The notes under the pieces are model-generated. The model saw only the letters and a program-made list of their open reading frames with translations, had not been told where the DNA came from and did not search any database. This document shows, one piece after another, positions 8,916-16,580 of a stretch of DNA of 64,000 bases; the first letter of the stretch is position 1; every line of letters starts with the position of its first letter. Origin of the DNA: Cryobacterium sp. PH31-L1 (GTDB lineage Bacteria > Actinomycetota > Actinomycetes > Actinomycetales > Microbacteriaceae); NCBI RefSeq assembly GCF_030063145.1, contig NZ_JASISM010000003.1, positions 1 through 64,000 of the forward strand. The letters are read 5' to 3'. The translations under genes were made by a program, and so were the position numbers.

Positions 8916-9377
8916 ATGACCATTTCGATCAGTATTGAGCAACCGCGCCAGGCCGACGTCGCGGCCTTACTGGCCGCCGGAACCGTCTTCGCATACTCGC
9001 TCTACCCGGTGGAGAACACGTTCCTGCTGAGTACCGACGAACTCGAGCGTCCCGGTGTCGCCGTGTATGTGGCCCGTGATGCGCACGGCGCTGCCTGCGG
9101 AATGGCGGCTCTGGTTCCGCTGGACTCGGCCGACACAGCCGAACTGAAGCGATTGTTCGTGCACGCCGAAGCCCGGGGCCGCGGTGTGGCCGGCCGCCTG
9201 CTCGACCGCATCGAAGCGGATGCCGCTGCCCGCGGCATCCGCTCTCTCGCGTTGGAGACCGGAACGCTGCAGGACGCGGCGATGGCGCTGTACCGTCGTC
9301 GCGGCTACGAGCAGATCGAGCTGTTCGGCCCGTATGTCGGCGAAGAGTTGAGCGTCTGCTTCGCCAAGAGCCTCTGA
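8916..9377 (+). CDS. GNAT family N-acetyltransferase
   Basis: This 153-residue protein has the GNAT fold signatures: a central strand ELKRLFVHAEARGRGVAGRLL, where RGRGVAGRLL is the acetyl-CoA pyrophosphate-binding loop (motif A), and a C-terminal LETGTLQDAAMALYRRRGY block (motif B). The acceptor substrate cannot be told from the sequence. An open frame reaches further upstream, but ATG 8916 starts where similarity to the fold begins and has a -10 hexamer 6 nt before it, consistent with a leaderless transcript. It ends 1 bp before the end of the convergent COG0523 gene. Confidence 0.85.
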   Translation: MTISISIEQPRQADVAALLAAGTVFAYSLYPVENTFLLSTDELERPGVAVYVARDAHGAACGMAALVPLDSADTAELKRLFVHAEARGRGVAGRLLDRIEADAAARGIRSLALETGTLQDAAMALYRRRGYEQIELFGPYVGEELSVCFAKSL

Positions 9378-9378
9378 C

Positions 9379-10455
9379 TCAAGCGGCACGTTCGAGCACC
9401 CAAGCCGGGAACGGGTCGGCGAGGGTGTTCCAGAACATGGGGCCGGCGAGAAACTCGGCGTCGGTGAGCAGGCAGTCGTCAAGGTTGGCGCTGAGCAGGC
9501 GCGCATCGAGGTCGCGGCCGAAGAATGCGATCTCCTGGCCGAGCAGTGACTCGGGGTCGTGGCTCGCCATGCCGGTGGGCTCGAAGGTGATGGTGGGACC
9601 GGCGCTGCTCCAGGATCCGACCGTGGCGGGCCGTGTGGCGAGACGAAACAGTCCGCGGGAGCGCAGGATCTCGCCAGCCTCCTCGGCGCGGTCCCGAAAA
9701 AAGTCGGCCAGGCGCGCCGGGTGGAACGGTCGCACGTCCCGGTAGACGACACAGTTAAGCCCCTGCGGACTGCGCGAGAGCAGGGCGTCGCCGTTGAGTT
9801 GGCGTACCCAACCGGAGCTGCGCTGCAGCCAGGCGAACATGTCGCGGCGCGGAACGGGCCAGCCGTCGGCACTGCCCTGGCCGTGTTCGGCGAAGACGAT
9901 GTGGCTGGCCGGATTTAGCAGGCGCACGAAATCGCGAATATCGGCGGAATCGCTCATGGGCACAAGGTCAGTCTTGTTGATCACGACGATGCTCGCCCAC
10001 TCGATCTGTTCGATCAACAGGTCACCGACGGTGCGCTCAGGGTCGTTGTGGGCGTGGTCATAGTTCACGTCGTGTTCGTCGGGAGTCGGCGCGAGGGTTT
10101 CACGGTGGAGGTCGTCCCAGAATCGCTCGGCATTCAGCACGGTGATGAGGTCGCCGAGACGCACGGCGTGGCCGTTTGCGAGTCGCTCGGGTGAATCACC
10201 GGTTGCGACGAGGGAACTGGCAATCTCGAGCGGCCCGACCGCGGTCGGTGCCTCGACGAATACGTCGAGAGCGGATGCCTCGCCCCCGCCCGTTGGGGCA
10301 CTGTCGGCCGCTTCGATCAGCACAGTGCGCAGGCCGCCGGCCGCCGATGTGGTCAGGGCGAACGGTTGGCGCCCGAGGTTGTGCGCCACCGATGTCTTGC
10401 CCGCGCCGGCCAGGCCGCTCACTACATTCACCCGAAGATACGTTTCTGTCTGCAT
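9379..10455 (-). CDS. COG0523 (G3E) family GTPase, likely zinc-starvation metallochaperone
   Basis: The protein is a P-loop GTPase of the G3E family with Walker A GLAGAGKTS at residues 14-22 and the guanine-specificity motif NKTD, and it has the COG0523 C-terminal domain (about residues 230-350). Members of this family deliver metals, and Zur-controlled ones act in zinc starvation. Oddly, the CxCC metal-binding motif that normally follows the Walker A region is absent, and the N-terminal domain is shortened; a His/Asp-rich stretch (DEHDVNYDHAHND) lies near residue 126. It is divergent from a cysteine-free L36 gene across a Zur-like box, which strongly supports a zinc role. ATG 10455 looks leaderless: TAGAGT ends 7 nt upstream on its strand. 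Confidence 0.85.
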   Translation of the reverse strand: MQTETYLRVNVVSGLAGAGKTSVAHNLGRQPFALTTSAAGGLRTVLIEAADSAPTGGGEASALDVFVEAPTAVGPLEIASSLVATGDSPERLANGHAVRLGDLITVLNAERFWDDLHRETLAPTPDEHDVNYDHAHNDPERTVGDLLIEQIEWASIVVINKTDLVPMSDSADIRDFVRLLNPASHIVFAEHGQGSADGWPVPRRDMFAWLQRSSGWVRQLNGDALLSRSPQGLNCVVYRDVRPFHPARLADFFRDRAEEAGEILRSRGLFRLATRPATVGSWSSAGPTITFEPTGMASHDPESLLGQEIAFFGRDLDARLLSANLDDCLLTDAEFLAGPMFWNTLADPFPAWVLERAA

Positions 10456-10462
10456 GTCTGTT

Positions 10463-10468
10463 ACTCTA
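10463..10468 (-). promoter_or_regulatory. -10 element (TAGAGT) of the COG0523 gene
   Basis: On the minus strand TAGAGT ends 7 nt before ATG 10455 and abuts the Zur-like box, so a bound repressor would block it. Confidence 0.45.
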
Positions 10469-10470
10469 GT

Positions 10471-10485
10471 TGATAGTCGTTCTCA
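10471..10485. promoter_or_regulatory. Candidate Zur box between COG0523 GTPase and rpmJ2
   Basis: TGATAGTCGTTCTCA is a 15-bp imperfect palindrome with half-sites TGATA and TCTCA, and flanking TT and AA extend the symmetry. It resembles actinobacterial Zur operators (TGA-A-rich centre-TCA). The two genes it separates, a COG0523 GTPase and a zinc-free L36, are classical Zur targets. Confidence 0.6.
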
Positions 10486-10504
10486 ATAAGAATTTGGAGA
10501 CAGC

Positions 10505-10627
10505 GTGAAGGTACGCAATTCGCTCAAGGCGCTCAAGAAGGTTCCGGGCTCGCAGATCGTGCGGCGCCGCGGCCGCACGTTCGTGATCAACAAGCTCAAT
10601 CCGCGCGCCAAAGCACGCCAGGGCTAG
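10505..10627 (+). CDS. rpmJ: Zinc-independent (C-minus) ribosomal protein L36
   Basis: This 40-residue protein reads as L36: it starts [12 protein letters not shown] and ends RAKARQG, with the basic core [15 protein letters not shown]. The four zinc-binding residues of ordinary L36 (CxxC and following C/H) are missing; there is no cysteine at all. Such C-minus paralogues replace zinc-binding L36 when zinc is scarce, freeing zinc from ribosomes. The start is GTG 10505 with GGAG 6 nt upstream. It is divergent from the COG0523 gene with the Zur-like box between them. The ordinary L36 is expected elsewhere, in the ribosomal protein cluster. Confidence 0.9.
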   Translation: MKVRNSLKALKKVPGSQIVRRRGRTFVINKLNPRAKARQG

Positions 10628-10703
10628 CCGCGCCACCGTCGCCGCAGTCTCGGCAGGGGCGATCGACCGCGATTCGCTGGCGGCAGCGGATGCGCCTAGT
10701 CTC

Positions 10704-10723
10704 GAATCGACCAGAATCGATTC
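10704..10723. promoter_or_regulatory. 7-bp inverted repeat before the esterase gene
   Basis: gaatcga (10704-10710) and tcgattc (10717-10723) are perfect inverted repeats with a 6-nt spacer, 12 bp before the GTG start of the esterase. It may be an operator; nothing identifies the regulator. Confidence 0.3.
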
Positions 10724-10735
10724 CGGGGGGCGTCA

Positions 10736-11944
10736 GTGACACCAGCTCGACGCCCGACCCCGCGCGGCCGCCGCCGACTCACCCGCGGCAGCATCGCGCT
10801 CATTGCAACGAGTGTGGCGATCGTGGCCACTGGCCTGCTGGCCGGCTTTCGGGTCGACCTGTATGACGTCGCCCCCGACGATCCGGCAGCGCGCGCCAGC
10901 GAGCTGACAACCAACGATGTCGTGGGTATCCGTACCTTTGCGCCCGGCGACGACGTGACCGTCACGACCGATGTCGTCTACGGCACGCAATCCGACGGTG
11001 CGCTGCTCACCCTCGATGTCTGTTCGCCGACTCCCCCGCGATCAACCAGCACTCCCGACCCGTCTGACACCGCGCTCGATGGCACAGCACGCGACGATAC
11101 AGCACGCGGCGGCACAGCACGCGGCGATACAGCGGATGGCGTGGCCGGCGGTTCCGCAGACGCCGTTCTGCCGGGCGCGGGCACCGACACGGGCACCGAA
11201 GCTGAGGCCGCGATGCCGTCCGACGCCGCGACATCCGCTCCTGAGCACTCGCTCCTGCCGGCCGTCATCTCGGTGCACGGCGGCAGTTGGGCCCGCGGTG
11301 ACAAGGGCAACAGCGACTGGCGCCTCGTCTGCGAATGGCTGGCGAGCGAGGGATTCGTGGCCTATTCGGTGAACTATCGGCTGGTGCCCGACGCCGTCTT
11401 TCCGGCCGCGATCGATGATCTGAAGCTCGCCGTGGAATGGGTGCGTGACCTGGACAACGCCGAGGAGTACGGCATCGACCCCAACCAGATCGGGGCGTTC
11501 GGCGGGTCGGCCGGCGGCAACCTCGTTGCCCTGCTCGGCACGAGCGGCCGCGGCGCGCTCACGACCGACGCACGTATCGCCGCGGTGGCCGAGCTGTCGG
11601 GGCCGGTCGACCTGCGGGCATCCGGTCTGGTCAACGCCGTCGACGGGCTTACGCGCATCACCCGCAACTACCTGGGCTGTACGAACATCAACCGGTGCGC
11701 TCAGTCCGTCGACGCCTCGGCCTCGAGCCGACTCGACCGCAGCGACCCGCCGGTGTTCATCGGCACCTCCTCTGACGAATTCATTCCACTGAGCCAGTCG
11801 ACCGAGTACGCCGCGCAACTGGAGAGCCTGGGCATCCGCACCGAGCTCGTGGTTGTGCCCGGAGACCTGCACTCGATCGGCATCCTCGACGAGGGCATGC
11901 GCACCCGGGTCGCGTCGTTTCTGCACGCCGAACTGGGCTGGTAG
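10736..11944 (+). CDS. Membrane-anchored alpha/beta hydrolase, esterase/BD-FAE type
   Basis: The 402-residue protein begins with a basic stretch and one transmembrane or signal segment (about residues 21-42), so the catalytic domain probably lies outside the cell. The hydrolase domain has the oxyanion motif HGGSW (about 180) and the nucleophile motif GGSAGGN with Ser258; Asp in a DEF block and a C-terminal DLHS histidine complete a plausible triad. This is the carboxylesterase/feruloyl esterase-like subgroup. Between about residues 100 and 175 a low-complexity insert carries repeats such as TARDDTARGG-TARGDTA, encoded by short direct DNA repeats near 11085-11140. GTG 10736 is the first start in the frame after the upstream inverted repeat. 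The substrate is unknown. Confidence 0.8.
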   Translation: MTPARRPTPRGRRRLTRGSIALIATSVAIVATGLLAGFRVDLYDVAPDDPAARASELTTNDVVGIRTFAPGDDVTVTTDVVYGTQSDGALLTLDVCSPTPPRSTSTPDPSDTALDGTARDDTARGGTARGDTADGVAGGSADAVLPGAGTDTGTEAEAAMPSDAATSAPEHSLLPAVISVHGGSWARGDKGNSDWRLVCEWLASEGFVAYSVNYRLVPDAVFPAAIDDLKLAVEWVRDLDNAEEYGIDPNQIGAFGGSAGGNLVALLGTSGRGALTTDARIAAVAELSGPVDLRASGLVNAVDGLTRITRNYLGCTNINRCAQSVDASASSRLDRSDPPVFIGTSSDEFIPLSQSTEYAAQLESLGIRTELVVVPGDLHSIGILDEGMRTRVASFLHAELGW

Positions 11945-11977
11945 CGGGCCGCGAATCGGCCTCAACTCCCTCGCGGT

Positions 11978-12022
11978 ACGTGTTTGAGAAGGTGGCACTG
12001 GTTTGAACACGTGCCAACTTCT
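11978..12022. terminator. Imperfect hairpin between convergent esterase and IclR genes
   Basis: agaaggtggcac (11987-11998) pairs with gtgccaacttct (12011-12022) with one mismatch. A second, competing stem (acgtgtt near 11979 with aacacgt near 12006) overlaps it. It lies between two convergent stop codons, where a bidirectional terminator is expected, but there is no T tract. Confidence 0.4.
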
Positions 12023-12055
12023 TGGAGGCGTGCCGCGACGCCCGGTGAGGGCGGC

Positions 12056-12823
12056 TCAGCGCGGCCGGCCGCCGATCCGACGGGACAGCTCCGCGGCCGT
12101 CGCCGCCACGGTTTCGGCGAGGGCCGGCCAATCCCCGGGTGAGAACCGGTCCTGCGCGAAGGTCACCGCAATGGCGGCGGCGGGCCAGCCGGCGTGGTCG
12201 TGCACGGCGAGCGCAACGGAGGCGATGCCGGGCGTGATCTCGCCGTTTTCGGTGGCGTAGGCATCCGTTTTGACCCGGTCGAGCACGGCTCGAAGCTCGA
12301 GCCTCGTGCGCGGGCCACGGCCGTCGCGTTGTTCCAGAGCCGCCTGGTTGGGATAGAGCGCACGCAACTGGGCGGCGGGCAGGGCCGCGAGCAGGGCGCG
12401 TCCGCTGGCCGTGAGCTGCGCGGGCAGCCGCACCCCCACGTCGGAGACGAGGGAGGGGCGATGGGCCGCACGCTCCTCGACCAGGTAGATCACGTCACGC
12501 CCGTGCAGCACCACGAGGTGCGCGCTCTCCCCCAGCCGGTCGACGAGCTGGGCGATCAACGGGCGGCCGAGCCGGGAGAGCGGTTCCTGCCGACTGAACC
12601 CCGAGCTCAGTTCGAAAGCGGCGATGCCGAGCCCGTAGCGGTGTTCCTCCGGCAGGTGCACCACGAACCCCTCCGCCACGAGCACGTCGAGCAGTTGGTA
12701 CACGGTCGAGCGCGGCAGGTCGAGGGCGGTCGCCAGCGCTGCCGCGGGGATCGGACCGCGCTGGGCGGCGAGATGCGTCAATACGCGCAGGGTGCTTTGC
12801 GCGGCCGGAACCTTTGACGCCAT
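12056..12823 (-). CDS. IclR family transcriptional regulator
   Basis: A 255-residue protein of typical IclR size: a winged helix-turn-helix at about residues 8-70 (QSTLRVLTHLAAQRGPI, then LDLPRSTVYQLLDVL) and a C-terminal effector-binding domain with LTASGRALLAALP and the conserved small-ligand loop GITPGIASVALAV-like segment. It is divergent from hutH, so histidine ammonia-lyase is the likely target, and a perfect palindrome lies between the two. ATG 12823 has AAAGGA about 7 nt upstream; the frame stays open further up but that part runs into the operator region. The ligand is not known; urocanate would be a natural guess. Confidence 0.88.
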   Translation of the reverse strand: MASKVPAAQSTLRVLTHLAAQRGPIPAAALATALDLPRSTVYQLLDVLVAEGFVVHLPEEHRYGLGIAAFELSSGFSRQEPLSRLGRPLIAQLVDRLGESAHLVVLHGRDVIYLVEERAAHRPSLVSDVGVRLPAQLTASGRALLAALPAAQLRALYPNQAALEQRDGRGPRTRLELRAVLDRVKTDAYATENGEITPGIASVALAVHDHAGWPAAAIAVTFAQDRFSPGDWPALAETVAATAAELSRRIGGRPR

Positions 12824-12851
12824 CACGAATCCTTTCAGAGCGGATGCTCGC

Positions 12852-12867
12852 GTCCGGTATCCCGGAC
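12852..12867. promoter_or_regulatory. Palindrome between iclR and hutH, candidate operator
   Basis: gtccgg (12852-12857) and ccggac (12862-12867) are perfect inverted repeats around tatc. The size and base composition match IclR-type sites, and it is placed so that one regulator could control both divergent genes. Confidence 0.55.
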
Positions 12868-12921
12868 ACCGTCCAGCGTATCGCCCTGTTGCCCGGGCCC
12901 GCGAGGGTGTGCAATCGAAAC

Positions 12922-14505
12922 ATGACCCTTGCAGCAACGCCCAGAACCGACCGGATCAACCCGAGCGGGGCGTCCGCTTCGAGCGTTGTCGTGGGAGCCG
13001 GAGCGCTCTCCTTTGCCGATGTGATCGCCGTCGCCCGCCACGATGCGCTGGTCACCCTCGACCCCACCAGCCTCGAACAGGTCGCGGCGACCCGCACGAT
13101 CATCGACGCCCTCGCGGCGGATACCGAGCCGCACTACGGCATCTCCACCGGCTTCGGGGCTCTCGCGACGACGTTCATCACCACCGACCGGCGCGCCCAG
13201 CTGCAGGCGAGCCTCGTGCGCTCGCACGCTGCTGGCAGCGGCCCCGAGGTGGAACGCGAGGTCGTGCGCGCCCTCATGCTGCTGCGGCTTTCCGCGTTGA
13301 TGACCGGTCGCACCGGTGCGCGCCCGGCCACCGCCGAGACCTACGCGGCCGTGCTGAACGCGCAGATCACACCGGTCGTTCACGAATACGGATCGCTCGG
13401 CTGCTCCGGCGACCTCGCCCCACTCGCCCACTGCGCCCTCGTCGTGATGGGCGAGGGCCAGGCGCGCGACGCGGCCGGCACCCTGATCAGCGGCGACGAA
13501 GCCCTCAAAGCCGCCGGCATCCCTCCGGTCGTTCTCGCCGAGAAAGAGGGCCTCGCCCTGATCAACGGCACCGACGGCATGCTCGGCATGCTCGTGCTGG
13601 CCCTCGACGACCTCGCCCGCCTGCTCGTGACAGCCGATATCGCAGCAGCGATGAGCGTGGAGGCTCTGCTCGGAACGGATGCCGTCTTCGCGGCCGATCT
13701 GCAGCAGCTGCGGCCCCAGCTCGGCCAGGCCGACAGCGCCGGAAATCTGCGCCGCCTGCTCCACGGCTCAGGCCTGTTGGCCAGCCACGCCGGCCCAGAA
13801 GACACGTCGGTGCAGGACGCCTACTCGCTGCGCTGCGCCCCGCAGGTGCACGGTGCCGCGCGCGACACCGCCGCGCATGCCGCCCTCGTGGCCGGCCGCG
13901 AACTGGCCAGCGCTATCGACAACCCGGTCGTTACCGTCGACGGGCGAGTAATGTCGAACGGTAACTTTCACGGCGCCCCGCTCGGCTACGTGCTCGACTT
14001 TCTCGCCATCGCCTCAGCGGACGTCGCGAGCATGAGCGAGCGCCGCACCGACCGTCACCTCGATGCGAGCCGCAGCAAGGGCCTGCCGCCGTTTCTCGCC
14101 CACGAAGTTGGCGTCGACTCCGGGCTCATGATCGCTCAGTACACCGCCGCCGGGATCGTGTCGGAGTTGAAGCGGCTGGCTGCACCGGCATCCGTTGACT
14201 CAATTCCGTCGTCGGCGATGCAGGAGGACCACGTATCGATGGGCTGGCACGCCGCCCGCAAGCTGCGCCGCTCGCTCGACGGGCTCGGTCGGGTGCTCGC
14301 GATCGAGATCATGACCGCCTCCCGATCGCTCGACCTCCGGGCGCCGCTCGTGCCGGCCGCGGCGACCGGAGCGGTGCGCGACCTCGTGCGCACCGTCGCT
14401 GCCGGCCCCGGGCACGACCGGTTTCTCTCCCCCGAAATTGAGGGGGTAATGGCGCTCGTGGCGTCGGGCGCGGTGCGCTTGGCTGCCAGCCCGGGGCTGG
14501 TGTAA
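12922..14505 (+). CDS. hutH: Histidine ammonia-lyase
   Basis: HutH removes ammonia from L-histidine to give urocanate. The MIO prosthetic group forms from an internal tripeptide, here Cys161-Ser162-Gly163 within GSLGCSGDLAPLAH; most bacteria have Ala-Ser-Gly, while Cys at the first position is, as I recall, found in actinobacterial HutH. Other family blocks are YGISTGFGAL, LINGTDGM, DAYSLRCAPQVHGA and the C-terminal SIPSSAMQEDHVSMG. The 527-residue length is normal. ATG 12922 is chosen because the 36 codons before it read through the IclR palindrome; no clear ribosome binding site is present. hutU, hutI and hutG are not nearby, so this gene stands alone with its regulator. Confidence 0.93.
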   Translation: MTLAATPRTDRINPSGASASSVVVGAGALSFADVIAVARHDALVTLDPTSLEQVAATRTIIDALAADTEPHYGISTGFGALATTFITTDRRAQLQASLVRSHAAGSGPEVEREVVRALMLLRLSALMTGRTGARPATAETYAAVLNAQITPVVHEYGSLGCSGDLAPLAHCALVVMGEGQARDAAGTLISGDEALKAAGIPPVVLAEKEGLALINGTDGMLGMLVLALDDLARLLVTADIAAAMSVEALLGTDAVFAADLQQLRPQLGQADSAGNLRRLLHGSGLLASHAGPEDTSVQDAYSLRCAPQVHGAARDTAAHAALVAGRELASAIDNPVVTVDGRVMSNGNFHGAPLGYVLDFLAIASADVASMSERRTDRHLDASRSKGLPPFLAHEVGVDSGLMIAQYTAAGIVSELKRLAAPASVDSIPSSAMQEDHVSMGWHAARKLRRSLDGLGRVLAIEIMTASRSLDLRAPLVPAAATGAVRDLVRTVAAGPGHDRFLSPEIEGVMALVASGAVRLAASPGLV

Positions 14506-14550
14506 CGCGCGGCCGACCTTGTAGCGACCTTGAACGGTGAATTTGCCCCG

Positions 14551-14579
14551 TTGTGAGCGCACCGGTGCCGTGCCATACT
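14551..14579 (+). promoter_or_regulatory. Predicted sigma-A promoter of the M23 peptidase gene
   Basis: TTGTGA (14551-14556) and CATACT (14574-14579) are separated by 17 bp. The predicted transcript has a leader of about 55 nt containing the hairpin at 14611-14630. Confidence 0.45.
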
Positions 14580-14610
14580 TGCGCCACGCTGGCCCGCCCG
14601 AGCCGCGTAA

Positions 14611-14630
14611 ATCCATTACCCGAAATGGAT
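14611..14630 (+). promoter_or_regulatory. Leader hairpin before the M23 peptidase start
   Basis: atccatt (14611-14617) and aatggat (14624-14630) pair perfectly with a 6-nt loop, 11 nt before the ATG. It could tune translation. I could not match it to the c-di-AMP riboswitch that precedes many actinobacterial cell-wall hydrolase genes. Confidence 0.35.
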
Positions 14631-14641
14631 CAGGTCCTGCA

Positions 14642-16309
14642 ATGTTGCCACCCGCGAAGCGCCGACGCACCGTGCGGTTCGGGCGAGCGAAACCGCGGCA
14701 TCCGGCCACAGCCAAGCGGATGCTGGTTCGTCGCGACGGCTGGCTCGCTGCGGTCGTTGTCACGGCCCTCGTGCTGTTCGGCGCTCCGATCGCGGCCAGC
14801 GCCGACGACCTGCCAGCGGGCTCGTCGGCCACGCCGCCGTCCGCTGTCAGCGCGAGCCCGGAGCCCGCGCCCACGCCCACGCCTGAACCAACCGCCCCGG
14901 ACGCCGTGTTGGCGCCCACTCCGACGCCGGAGCCCACGCCTGAACCGACGCCTGAACCGACCGTCGCGCCGACGCCTGAGCCAACCCTCGAGCCCACCCC
15001 TGAACCTGCCCCTGAACCTGCCCCTGAACCGACCGCAGAGCCAACGCCAACCCCGACCGAGGCACCCGCTCCTGAGCCGAGTGATGGTCCCATCCCACCG
15101 GTGACCGAGACGCCTGAGCCGACTCCAGACCCGACCGTCGCCCCGAACCCGGTTGCAGCGATTGACACCGGGGCTGCTGCGGCACAAGCCGCGACCACGG
15201 CATCCGCTCAGGCAACGGCGCGCGCGGCCGCCGCCCAGGCTCTCGCGGCGCAGCGGGCTGCCGCCGAACGGGTCGCTGCCGAGCGCTCGGCCGCACAGGA
15301 ACTGACCGTTCAGCGAGCAGCAGTATTGGCGACCGCGCTGACCCGCTCGCAGGCCGCACAGGTCGCGCTCGACACCGCGCGCAACGAACTGGAGGCAACG
15401 CGGGCGAGCCAGTCAATCGCCCTCGGTCGCGCCTCCCTCGTGCACCGCCTCGCGCTAGAGGCCGTACAGCAAGCCGCCGACTCCCGGCGCAGCTTCGCGG
15501 TACTCGCGCGCAAGCTCGCCCAGCAACAAGGCGGCGCCGGCGTTGCCGACGTCTTTCTCGGCGGGCACTCGCTGGGCAACGTGCTCGATCAGCTCAGCAC
15601 GCTCGACCATCTGGACCGCGTTACCGAGAACATCGCGACCATTCAGGCGCGCGCCGAGGCCGATTCAGGGCGCGCAGACCGGCTGAACCAGCAAGATGCC
15701 GAGACGCGCGCCGCAGCGAGCTCGGTGTCGGTTGGCGCCAGCCAGGAAACCCTCAACGCGGCCACGACCAACTTCGAGGCTGCGGGACTCGACCTGGTCG
15801 CCGCCGCAGCGCAGGCGGTGACAGCCGCCGCGAGCCTGGCCGCGCTCGGCGTGCGCCCGATTCTCAACACCGACGTCGGCCAACTGAGCAACCAGGGCTG
15901 GGTGAACCCGGCACGCGGTCCCGTAACGGATACCTACGGTCCGCGCCCGGTTCGCCCGCTCCCCGGAGCCGGCGCGTTCCACTACGGCACCGACATCGGG
16001 GCGAGCTGCAGAGCACCCGTCATAGCCGCCACCGCCGGAATCGTGCGCGCGGCTGGCTCCGTGGGGAGTTACGGCAATTGGATCCTGATCGACCACGGCG
16101 AGGGTGTGCAAACAGGCTACGCCCACCTCGCCACCGGTGAAACTCTCGTCACTGTCGGTGATCGCGTCGCCGCCGGCCAACGCATTGGGAGCATCGGCAG
16201 CACCGGTCTGTCCACCGGCTGCCACACCCACGTTGAGGTGCGGGTCGACGGTGTGCGCATCGACCCGCAACCCTTCTTCCTGCTTCGCGGCGTCGTGCTC
16301 GGAGGCTGA
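14642..16309 (+). CDS. Secreted M23 family metallopeptidase with Pro/Thr/Glu linker
   Basis: The protein starts with a basic segment and a hydrophobic signal sequence (about residues 34-52, ending ASA). About residues 75-165 are PTPEP-type repeats, likely spanning the cell wall. An Ala/Gln/Arg-rich coiled-coil region follows (170-400), as in EnvC/RipA-like regulators of division hydrolases. The C-terminal M23 domain (about 430-550) has FHYGTDIGASCRAPV with zinc ligands His and Asp, and the HTHVEV histidines, so it should be an active endopeptidase that cleaves peptidoglycan cross-bridges. ATG 14642 follows the leader hairpin; ATG 14720, directly before MLVRRDGW and the signal sequence, is an equally good alternative. 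Confidence 0.85.
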   Translation: MLPPAKRRRTVRFGRAKPRHPATAKRMLVRRDGWLAAVVVTALVLFGAPIAASADDLPAGSSATPPSAVSASPEPAPTPTPEPTAPDAVLAPTPTPEPTPEPTPEPTVAPTPEPTLEPTPEPAPEPAPEPTAEPTPTPTEAPAPEPSDGPIPPVTETPEPTPDPTVAPNPVAAIDTGAAAAQAATTASAQATARAAAAQALAAQRAAAERVAAERSAAQELTVQRAAVLATALTRSQAAQVALDTARNELEATRASQSIALGRASLVHRLALEAVQQAADSRRSFAVLARKLAQQQGGAGVADVFLGGHSLGNVLDQLSTLDHLDRVTENIATIQARAEADSGRADRLNQQDAETRAAASSVSVGASQETLNAATTNFEAAGLDLVAAAAQAVTAAASLAALGVRPILNTDVGQLSNQGWVNPARGPVTDTYGPRPVRPLPGAGAFHYGTDIGASCRAPVIAATAGIVRAAGSVGSYGNWILIDHGEGVQTGYAHLATGETLVTVGDRVAAGQRIGSIGSTGLSTGCHTHVEVRVDGVRIDPQPFFLLRGVVLGG

Positions 16310-16349
16310 CTGCACGCGGACGTAGTGCTGCCTGCGTCAGCGTCACCGT

Positions 16350-16389
16350 CAGCGGCAGCGGCAGCGGCAGCGGCAGCGGCAGCGGCAGC
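16350..16389. repeat. Hexanucleotide tandem repeat (AGCGGC)6
   Basis: Six perfect AGCGGC units plus a partial seventh begin at 16351. The tract is intergenic, between the M23 stop and the repeat element at 16441, and no coding frame is supported here. Confidence 0.85.
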
Positions 16390-16440
16390 CGATGCTCGGT
16401 GGTCGCTATCGGCCATTCGCTGTGGCAGGGCACTCACCAT

Positions 16441-16574
16441 GCACGAGATGCCATTTTCGGCCCCAGGAGCCTCGTCCACCACACGTGAGATGCCAGATTC
16501 AGCCCCTTGAACCCGGGCATGGGGCCGAAAGCGACGTCTCGCACGAATCAAGGGGCAGAAGTTGGCATCTCGCA
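16441..16574. repeat. Four-armed intergenic repeat element
   Basis: Four related arms of about 25 bp occur in this gap. Two face forward (16441-16465 and 16481-16510; both start GAGATGCCA and end GCCCC) and two are inverted (16520-16542 and 16548-16574). The first forward arm pairs with the first inverted arm (shared TTTCGGCCCCA), and the second with the second (shared GAGATGCCA and GCCCCTTGA). No protein is encoded. It lies between the M23 stop and the convergent RND gene's stop. Confidence 0.75.
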
Positions 16575-16580
16575 CCGAAT

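Noticed and set aside
13000-13960. Arg-rich plus-strand frame overlapping hutH
   Set aside because: Out of frame with a gene that has full ammonia-lyase motifs; a high-GC artefact.
14506-14641. c-di-AMP riboswitch before the M23 peptidase gene
   Set aside because: The predicted leader is about 55 nt, too short, and contains only one simple hairpin.
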